From Uranotaenia lowii (lineage: Eukaryota; Arthropoda; Insecta; Diptera; Culicidae): 64,000 nt of DNA. The notes beneath the pieces are model-generated. The model made no database searches. It had not been told where the DNA came from and worked only from the letters and a program-made list of their open reading frames with translations. Position 1 is the first letter of the stretch. The number at the start of each line of letters is the position of its first letter. Shown one piece after another: positions 55,995 to 64,000 of the stretch. The stretch lies in assembly GCF_029784155.1 (NCBI RefSeq), contig NC_073693.1, positions 148,244,843 to 148,308,842 on the forward strand. The letters run 5' to 3'. A program made the translations under genes and the position numbers.

Positions 55995-57240
55995 CTGCGG
56001 AAGGAAAGTGTTTCATATTTTGATTTAATGCGCATGTTTTGTTTTTATTTTTAGTCTCATCAGCTCGCCCAAAAGTGAAATAGGTAGGTAATTTGTTTGC
56101 TTTTTGGAATTTATCATCTTTTCACCAAAGACTGAAAATTTAGCTGAAACGATCAAGTTTCGAGGCTCAAATATAGCTTTTCTTACAGAAAGATATAATT
56201 ATCGATCGATATGGGAGATCATGAATTATGGCTCTTAGATATACAGTGAATTCCCAATTTTGTCACGCACCAATTATGTCTGCCCCCGATTTTGTCACTA
56301 TTTTTTATTTTATGTAAAAATTCTCAGATTCAAACCTTCTCCTTTTGGGATGATTATTTAAATATTGGTATCGCGTCAGTTGACAACATTGTTATACAAC
56401 ATGTTAACATCGATAGCGACATATGAATGACAAAAAAAGATGTCCGATTGCATACAAGTGTATTTATTCATATTTGAACAATAATAAAGTTGGTATATAC
56501 AATCAAAATAATAAATATAACGACAAAACAAATCATCGATATGATCAAAAAGCTAGTTTTTGGAACCTTGGAGCCAAAATGTTATAATTGCGCATAGCTT
56601 ATTTCGAGAAATCACACTTCCAAGTGACTGTATCATTCCAATTTCCATATATTTTTCAAAAACATGATTTTTTATACGAACGCAAAAGTAGGTATGTAAA
56701 TGTTATAAAATGAAGTATTCCAGCAGGTGGAGGTAGGATGAAAAATATTGTTTTAATACAAGATCGAGTCTACGGTTTCCACGTTCATGATACTAATGAA
56801 CGAGAAGTTATTTCCTTATTTGGGATGTTTAAGGGTATTTAAGTTTCCTTTTTCCGTCTGTTCTCGCTCCCTTAATCGATGCAAGCTTAGGTCATCTTAC
56901 TCATTTTTAGGTTAAAGACAGCAGTAAATAAAACTCTAAAAATCTAACAAAAATAACCAAAAAAAGTTTAAAAAATGAAAAATCGGTTAACATTATACAC
57001 TTTAAATCGATCATTTTTTCTTTTATATCCCTTTGGCTCTAAGGGACTCAATTGAGCTTTCTTCTTAGCATTTTCCCTAAAACGCCACAAGAAGATGAAG
57101 TTATTCATCGAGAAACCTAAAGCATCAGCCTAATCAACTATGTTGTCTATTATCCGTACAGCTTCATTTGAAATAAGCAGAAGGAATGCACCCTCAGTTG
57201 TCAGTTTTGATTTTTTTTATTGGAAGTTGTTTAGCGCAAT
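55995..57240 (-). other. Intron of sif upstream of exon A
   Basis: This is AT-rich intron. ACAGTGAATTCCCAATTTTG followed by TCACGC and CCCCGATTTTGTCAC (about 56,243-56,300) resembles the start of a dispersed mosquito repeat; no inverted partner was found. No further sif exon is recognised here. Confidence 0.5.
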
Positions 57241-57493
57241 ACATTTTCTACACCCATAGAAGAGGTTGCAAAAATCCAATGCCTATTTAGCACATCTCTG
57301 TGCCGATAATGCGCTGAAATGTGCACTGTGCCGAAGATGATATGTTTGAAAAACCGTAACTGGCATAAGGGCTCGGCTCCCAACTAAAATGATGACCACT
57401 ACATTCAAGCAAAACAAGAAAAACATTTTATGGGATTTCGTTCCTATTGGATAATTCATCCCAGAAACAAGAAAATAAAAATAGAAACCACAG

Positions 57494-57580
57494 CGCCCGT
57501 AGGGAGAATCGAACTCAAATCATTAACCAAATGGTCTTGCCAGACCGACATCTCAACCAGTGTACTATTTGAGCTTCATG
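57494..57580 (-). other. tRNA-like head of the SINE-like unit (block A)
   Basis: The complement reads ATAGTACACTGGTTGAGATG (box-A-like), and GAGTTCGATTCTCCCTACGG (box-B-like) about 40 bp on. It mirrors 58,230-58,320. It is not counted as a tRNA gene because the acceptor and D stems do not form. Confidence 0.65.
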
Positions 57581-58229
57581 CAGGAAGAGAGATATTTGTC
57601 ATACACCCAAAATTCAGCCTCTGTGCCAATGGCGTGTAGTCAATTTCATAGCATCATTGGTACAAGAAGATAACGCGACCGGCACTGATTCGATTTGCGC
57701 CCACCGGCATTAACCTCCCAGTGCAACCGAATTGCGTATGTCTGAATGAAACCAAATAAAAACGTTTTCGCGTCCCTCCCCATCGCATCACAAGCCGAAG
57801 AAGGATGGAAATAAATACCGGCCAACACCAGGCAGCCAGCGAACCGAGCACTGTGCGTGTGAATGTAGCAAAAGCAACAACAAAAACATCCTTCTAATTC
57901 AATCTACCGGCAAACACGGCTAAGCTGTGCGTGTGTATGTAGCAAAAGCAACAACAAAAACATTCCTTTAATTTACCGGCAAACAACATCGGCCAAGCTG
58001 CCTGGCTTTAGCAGCTGTGTATATGTAGCGTGTGTATGTAATAGCAGGCAGTAAGCAAACACAGTTCTCATTCAATGGGTTTCCCGTTTCCTTCACTCCC
58101 GTTCCCTTTCCCGTTTCCATCTTAAGACAAAGGAATGCATTGAAAGGAGGCCAAACGCCGGGAAGCCGCCGTTGTACGTTTTTTTGTGATTGATCGGTAA
58201 CAGAAAGCCTATGACAAATGTCCCTCGTC

Positions 58230-58320
58230 CTGCATGAAGCTCGAATAGTACACTGGTTAGAATGTCGGACTGGCAAGACGATATAATTGGTGATTTGAGT
58301 ACGATTCTCACTACGGCGCT
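58230..58320 (+). other. tRNA-like head of the SINE-like unit (block A')
   Basis: ATAGTACACTGGTTAGAATG (box-A-like) and GAGTACGATTCTCACTACGG (box-B-like) occur in the order of a polymerase III promoter. Differences from block A show that the two units have diverged since duplication. Confidence 0.65.
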
Positions 58321-59275
58321 GTGGTTTTAATTTTTATTTTCTTGTTTCTGGGATGAATTATCCAATAGGAAGGAAATCCCATAAAATGTTTGTCTTGTTT
58401 CGCTTGAATGTAGTGGTCATCATTTTGGTTCGGAGCCGAGTCCTTATGCCAGTTACGGTTTTTCAAACATACCGTCTTCGGCACAGTACACATTTCAGCG
58501 CATTATCGGCACAGAGATTTGCTAAATAGGCATTGGATTTTTGCAACCTCTTCTATGGGTGTAGGCATTCTGCCACCGATCAATCACAAAAGAAACGCAC
58601 GACAGTGGCTTCCCGGCGTTTGGCCTCCTTTCAAGGTATTCATTTGTCTTGCGATGGAAACGGGAAAGGGAACTGGAGTGGAGGAAACGGGAAACCCATT
58701 GAATGAGAACTGTGCTTTGCTTACTGCCTGCTATTACATACACACGCTACATATACACAGCTGCTAAAGCCGGCCAGCTTGGCCGGTGCTTGTTTGCCGG
58801 TGAATTGAAGGAATATATTCTTGTTGCTTTTGCTACATACACACGCACAGCTTAGCCGTGGTTGTTTGCCGGCGAATTGAATTGAAGGAATGTTTTTTTT
58901 TGTTGTTGCTTTTACTGCATACACACGCACAGCTCGGCCGTGGTTGTTTGCCGGTGGATTGAAGGGATTGAATTAGAAGGATGTTTTTGTTGTTGCTTTT
59001 GCTACATTCACACGCACAGCGCTCGGTTCGCTGGCTGCCTGGTGTTGGCCGGTATTTATTTCCATTCTTCTTCGTCTTGTGATGCGATAGGGAGGGACGT
59101 GAAAGCGTTTTTATTTTGTTTCTTTCAGACATACGCAATTCGGTTAACTTGGGAGATTAATGCCGGTGGGAGCAAATCGAATCAGCACCAATCGCGTTAT
59201 CTTCTTGTACCAATGATGCTATGTAATTGACTACACGCCATTGGCACAGAGGCTGAATTTTGGGTGTACCTTTTT

Positions 59276-59404
59276 TTAATACCTTGTTTTTTGTAAGGTC
59301 ATTAGGATTTTAATCACTGGGGATAATTTATTCTTTTTGATAATACCGGTCCAAACAGAGTGTTTTAAGAAACATTGCAACTAAATTTTATGATATGTAT
59401 GTAT
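59276..59404. other. Short unassigned spacer
   Basis: An AT-rich gap with GTATGTATGTATG near 59,395-59,408. Confidence 0.4.
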
Positions 59405-62400
59405 GTATGGTTCCCCCATCGGTAGCAAGGTCCAGCCTATGTCTGTGTGGCTTGGCCTTCGAATTACTTCTCAGCAGAGGTGCAAAGAGATCCCATCATG
59501 AAACATGCAGTGCCGATTCTAACAGCCCGACGTCAGCTCCGAAAAAATCATCTTGCAAAGTTGCAGACTGATTCTATTTCCCTTACGTGCAGAGCGTCGA
59601 ACGTGTCTGCAAGTAAAAGTCGCGATGACTGCACGTTACGAAAATTTCAAACTTGCAAGCCCGAAGATAAAATCCCTTGAGCCGAACAGAAAGAATCATT
59701 TCCGAAGATAGCTACAGTCTGCAAGTTGCTTGCATGCAGCGCGATGATGCGATGTACGTTTGCAAATTTGCAAGTTGCAACTTACAAGTTACAGGACGGT
59801 GGACTCGTTCTTGTGCGGTTGGATTCGTTCCACTAACCTAGGACCGACCGAACCGAGTTCATGGAGAAAGAAAGTGATAGGCCGAAGAGCCACAGCCACC
59901 GACCATCAATTCAGTTGCCGTTCAGCCATCGAAGCGTGCGTGTGTAGCGTATGTACATGGCTGTCTGCAAAACACTCGGCGCGCCGCCGTACTACAGAAG
60001 TAAGGACATGTTGGAGTTGTTGTTGTTGTTGGTGCCTTCGTGCTCGTTTCGTTTCCTTCTAAGACGGATTCGAAAGGAAGTGGTGCCCAAATTTTATTTG
60101 AGTTTTCAATGATCATTCTAGGGTGTTTAAGATAAATCATCAAAGCAAATAAAAACTAGTTTGTTTTGATTATAACTTTGTCATCTTACAAGTTATTTAT
60201 GAATACAAAAGTGTTAATAAAAGCTTATCTTAAAAATGTTGGAAAATCATCTTTATTGTTTTATAACACAGCTGCGGCCCGAAAAATTCAATCCATTCTC
60301 CATGGATAGGATCACTTGATAAAATAGAATCACATATTAAAGATTCAGTATTGAGAGCAGGGTTGCCAACATTCACAAATTCAAGGAGCTTGAAAAGAAA
60401 AATCAAAGAAAATCAGGTTAACATAAAATGATCGAGCTGAGTGCCTTTTTTGGTCACCGTTGTAAAATGAAATGGAGTTGATACACATTACCGTTCATAG
60501 TTCTATTAAATAAGCTAAGTGCTCACTGTCACTTCAACCTTTAAACGCGATGTTATTTGATTTCATGCCATTAATTCATATTTCGTATCAAAGCGTTTTT
60601 TTAATGTGATTCAGCGTTTTTCAAATATGTGATTCAGCAGTTGTTTGAAAATCTACTTTTTTGGACTTGTTTTATTTAAATTTTGATATTTGAGATACTT
60701 ATCAAAGCCTTTTGCAAAAATTCTTCATAGTAGTTCTCGCGAAGTTAAACTTAAAAGTGGCAGATTTCAAAAGTTCGTTACGAAAGATACGCAAACAGTT
60801 TAAAAAACTTGAATAAAAAATTCCGATTTGTATGAAAATGTTCATTCATGTTAATCCTTTAGTCAATTTATTTTGATAAAAAGTACATAAGTTGCTGACT
60901 TTGAAACATAAATCAATAATTTATTCAGTTTCCATACTTCTTATTTTGAAGATTATGCAATTGACTGATTGATGGGCGAAAGCGTGATATGTTTAACCGT
61001 GAAACGTCCAGCTTTTTATAAGCAGTTTCGTAATATCTGAGATAAATAGCAACCGTTGAGTAAGATTTTTAAAATTTAAGTTTCTACGAAGACTGCAAGT
61101 AATTTTGGCTTTGAAGTAAAAGAAATTTTTTCTTCCTTCTGTTGAGACGAAATTCTGATGAAATTTTATACCAAAATGAATTATAGATATTTTTCAAAGT
61201 ATAACTTAAAACGCTTTACAGTCTTCAGCAAAGAAGTAAAAAATAATATATAGACAGTTATTGATTTATCATAGCACTGATTTTTAAAAGCCTTATCAGT
61301 AATACTGGATGCGATAGACAAAATCTGACCAAAAATTCGAGTTCAGGACGCGAAATTAATTAAAACCAAGTTATAAAACTTTGACAGAAGATTCGAATCA
61401 AACAGTGTGTGAAGTTTTTGAGTTCAAGGTTGGAATGACGACGAGCAAGCACTGAATTTCTATTGAGTTTTGTACCGATCTGTAAAAACTTTCTGTAAAA
61501 ACTGTAGATAACTTGGTAAAGATGACGTGATTCTTATACATGTCTAAGCAAATGAAACTGAATTCTAAAATTGAAATTCACACAATTTAATCTGTGATCC
61601 TACTAATCAAGTGATCCTGCCTTTGGAGAATCGATTGAATTTTTCGGAACGAAACTTTAAAGAATTTTAAGGCAGCTCTGTTATAAAACAATATAGATGA
61701 TTTTCCAACAGTGTTTGGATCAGTTTTAATTAACAACTTTGTGTTTATAAATAACTTGTAAAATGACAAAGTTATAATCAAAACAAATTTGCTTGTATTT
61801 GCTTTGATGATTTATATCAATCACCCTGGTATGATAATTGAAAATTCAAATAAAATTTGGGCACCACTTCCTTTCGAATCCGTCTTAGAAGAAAACGAAA
61901 CGAACACGAAGGCACCAACAACAACAACTTCAACATATCCTTGCTCTTGTCGTACGGCATGCCGCTTCGCTGGCTGAACGGCAACTGAATGGATAGTCGA
62001 CGGCACCTCGGCCTATCATTTTCTTACACCATGCCATGGATTCGGTTCGGTTTTAGGTTGGGTTGGGATGGATCAAATCGAACCGCACAAGAACGGGTCT
62101 ACGGTTCTGCCTGTAACTTGCAAGTTTGCAAACGTACATCGCATCATCGCGCTGCATGCAAGCAACTTGCAGACTGTAGCTATCTTCGGAAATGATTCTT
62201 TCTGTTCGGCTCAAGGGATTTTATCTTCGGGCTTGCAAGTTTGCAACTGTTCCTAACTTCGGAGAATCGTTTGTAATTTTCGGAACGTGCAGTCAAAGGA
62301 TTTTACCGCGCGGTTGGCTTTTACTTGCAGACACGTTCGACGTTCTGCACATAAGGGAGAAAGAATCAGTCTGCAACTTTGCAAGACGATTCTTTCGTGG

Positions 62401-62575
62401 CTGACGTCGGTCTGTTAGAATCGGCTAAAAGTCGTGCGCTGCATGCTACATGTAGGGATCTCTTTGCACCTCTGCTTCTCAGACTTCCACGACCGATGGT
62501 TCGTCGAAGGAAGGCATCCAACCCTCAGAAACCTACAATGGTTGGCAACCCACTCCGCTTGCAATAGTTTCTTCG
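59405..62575. mobile_element. Large foldback element with arms of about 0.95 kb
   Basis: The left arm (about 59,405-60,345) and right arm (about 61,588-62,575) are inverted copies. Outer landmarks: CAGAGGTGCAAAGAGATCCC against GGGATCTCTTTGCACCTCTG. Middle: CTACAGTCTGCAAGTTGCTT and its complement, and AAGGAAGTGGTGCCCAAATT/GGGCACCACTTCCTTTCGAA. Inner: TTGTTTTATAACACAGCTGC and its complement. The interior (60,346-61,587) is AT-rich and non-coding. The outer arm is packed with short TGCAAG/CTTGCA words. No transposase frame is present. Several open frames are arm shadows. Confidence 0.88.
60346..61587. other. Non-coding centre of the foldback element
   Basis: 1.24 kb of AT-rich sequence without an open frame of note lies between the two arms. 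It could be the decayed remains of a transposase region, but nothing recognisable is left. Confidence 0.5.
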
Positions 62576-63425
62576 GATTATTTATTGCATTAACTTCGAA
62601 TCTTAAATATATGAAAAAGTTTGGTGATAGTAAGGAAAATTACAAAACAAAGTGGTAATATATAAAATAATGAAGTATAAAATACGGTGATAAATGAATA
62701 GGTGTAATATATAATTTATTTACAATATGAAAACAATATTTTTGAATAATTTATAAAAGGATACATATTTGAAATGGTAAAATTTTGTTAGGATTTACAT
62801 AAGCATAATACTAGTCTGCATGTATGAACAAACATGCATGTACACAAAAAATTAAATTATACAACGAAGGTTATTCATTAAAAAAAGTGGAAAATTATGT
62901 AAAGTGTTGATCGAATCTTCATTAAATTTGGCGATTTAAAAGAACAATTAACAAATAAACACAGAAGAATTTATTGAAATAAAAAAAATATAGAATTAAT
63001 TGATAACTTTCTAAAATTCAATAAACAAAAATAAATCTATTTCAAACAATTTATATTTTTACGGCCTTCTCGCATACAAATTTCAAGTTTATGATGCTTT
63101 AATAAGTATTAATTGGCTTGATTATGTTGGATTTTTTTAATTCAACTGTTTCAGATTAACGATGTTGTTTTGTCCAGTAAAATAGATTTGTTCAGATTGT
63201 AGAGGAATCTAAAAGTGGAAACGCTGAATAAACATGTCTTTTCCAAGCTTCTGCTATCCGCCACCGTTGTATTAACGGCAGGAACGTCGTTTTCAAACCA
63301 ACATTGAAAAATCATAGATAACAAATGAAAAAGTTCAAGGAAAGTTATGATTTGGATTTTAATCAGTTACAAAAAATGTATACTTATCTTATTTCATCCA
63401 AATACAAACCGACGATGTTGAACCA
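62576..63425. other. Unassigned AT-rich sequence
   Basis: Nothing is recognised here. Confidence 0.35.
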
Positions 63426-63884
63426 ATGTCTTCGTCGTTACCTCATGGCCCAGTTGCATAGTGAACAGCTTCACTAGCGCCCGTTTATGAATTCTTATAA
63501 GCGGAACTATTCGGAAGTTCTTTCAACCGGTTTACGCCTCGAGATAAAAACATCGCATCGGTTGCTGCCTTCTCAACTCTTTTTTCCCCTTCATTCACAA
63601 ACACCAACTTATTCCCCAGCTCCCTGGCACCACAATTCAACAACAACACACATGTACATTCAAACATCGTGGAAAAATCCTTTCTGTGAAAACACAACTT
63701 ACGCGACCACTATTGAATTCATCGAAACTTTTCAACCGGGCTTCTCCACTCCTCAACCCCAACCCCTGGCTGAAATAACCATCGCCGCCAATGCGACCAC
63801 AACTCTCAGTAATCCCAGGGCTCTGCCCCGGGCCCCGTCCACCTCAGACCAACCAAAAACGTAAGCCAATCAAGCCGCCTGAAT
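63426..63884. other. GC-richer unassigned island with a 125-codon frame
   Basis: The plus frame at 63,487-63,864 is Thr/Pro/Ser-rich, and its stop overlaps a good donor-like GTAAGC. The minus frame at 63,485-63,697 overlaps it. Neither matches a family I know. It might be a 5' exon or untranslated exon of a host transcript, or ancestral intron. Confidence 0.25.
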
Positions 63885-64000
63885 TGAAATCTTAAAATGC
63901 CCGATCTTTGTATGCAAAAACTCGCCAATTTCACAATAAACAGCAAGCACTATTCACTACCATTCGAAAAAAAAACAGTAATCAGTCACAAAATCAGCCA
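63885..64000. other. End of window, nothing recognised
   Basis: AT-rich sequence without features. Confidence 0.3.

Larger units (their letters stand above)
57246..59275. mobile_element. Scrambled inverted pair of SINE-like units
   Basis: Blocks occur in the order A (57,246-57,600), B (57,600-57,900), C (57,960-58,200), then reverse complements A' (58,210-58,565), C' (58,566-58,860), B' (59,030-59,275). Between C' and B' a short unit ending GCTACATACACACGCACAGC is repeated three or four times (58,800-59,020). A and A' each carry a tRNA-like head. Open frames are mirrored pairs, so no gene is called. Confidence 0.78.

Noticed and set aside
55995..56016. Met at 56,016 as the start of a short sif isoform
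   Set aside because: A strong CTTCCGCAG acceptor lies between it and the conserved residues; the few codons upstream read as intron.
58519..59230. Cluster of Ser/Lys/Cys-rich frames around 57.6-59.2 kb
   Set aside because: Each has a mirrored twin in the inverted SINE-like unit; no splice or family support.

Overview
The window is AT-rich insect DNA, most likely from a mosquito (Culicidae) or a close dipteran relative. Three things point there. The only host gene recognised is an arthropod-type still life (sif) gene. The Tc1/mariner remnant is of the DD37E kind found in mosquitoes. The density of small non-coding inverted-repeat elements and tRNA-derived SINEs is typical of culicid introns. 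I cannot name the species.

Host gene: three coding exons of sif, a Rac guanine-nucleotide exchange factor of the TIAM family, lie on the minus strand at 55,242-55,994. They join in frame through two small introns of 60 and 91 bp. The upstream coding exon is not visible in 55,995-64,000. The next downstream exon, which should lead into the first PH domain, is not visible anywhere in 1-55,241. The window is therefore read as the inside of one or two very large sif introns packed with transposable elements.

Layout of the left half. 460-2,872: a 5'-truncated Jockey-type LINE with an intact 736-codon frame. 5,000-10,600: palindromic repeats, two SINE families and a small hAT-type element with a clean 8-bp target duplication. 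13.5, 17.9 and 39.9 kb: three copies of one TA-flanked MITE family. 6.2, 8.4 and 33.2 kb: three copies of a second terminal-inverted-repeat family. 21.15-23.13 kb: a head-to-head array of roughly 135-bp units, eight on one strand and three on the other, each with a short hairpin around CAAGATGGCGGC. 23.3-24.2 kb: an adjoining inverted-repeat element. 24.6-25.9 kb: a foldback element whose two arms carry identical 49-nt hammerhead-like motifs.

Layout of the right half. 44.46-45.40 kb: a MITE with perfect 27-bp ends. 46.2-52.8 kb: an LTR retroelement with 398-bp LTRs that look identical, a 5-bp target duplication and no gag or pol. Its interior is a strongly pyrimidine-biased tract (plus strand) followed by 14 tandem hairpin units. 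It sits inside an arm of an older, long palindromic element. 53.4-54.7 kb: a dead DD37E mariner whose third catalytic residue is changed to Lys. 57.2-59.3 kb: a scrambled inverted pair containing tRNA-like heads. 59.4-62.6 kb: a foldback element with arms near 0.95 kb.

Between the elements are islands of more complex, somewhat GC-richer sequence (about 3.1-3.5, 11.0-12.5, 18.5-20.0, 26.85-28.8, 38.7-39.25 and 63.4-63.9 kb). These probably represent the original intron. No ribosomal RNA, functional tRNA, CRISPR array or prokaryotic operon structure is present.
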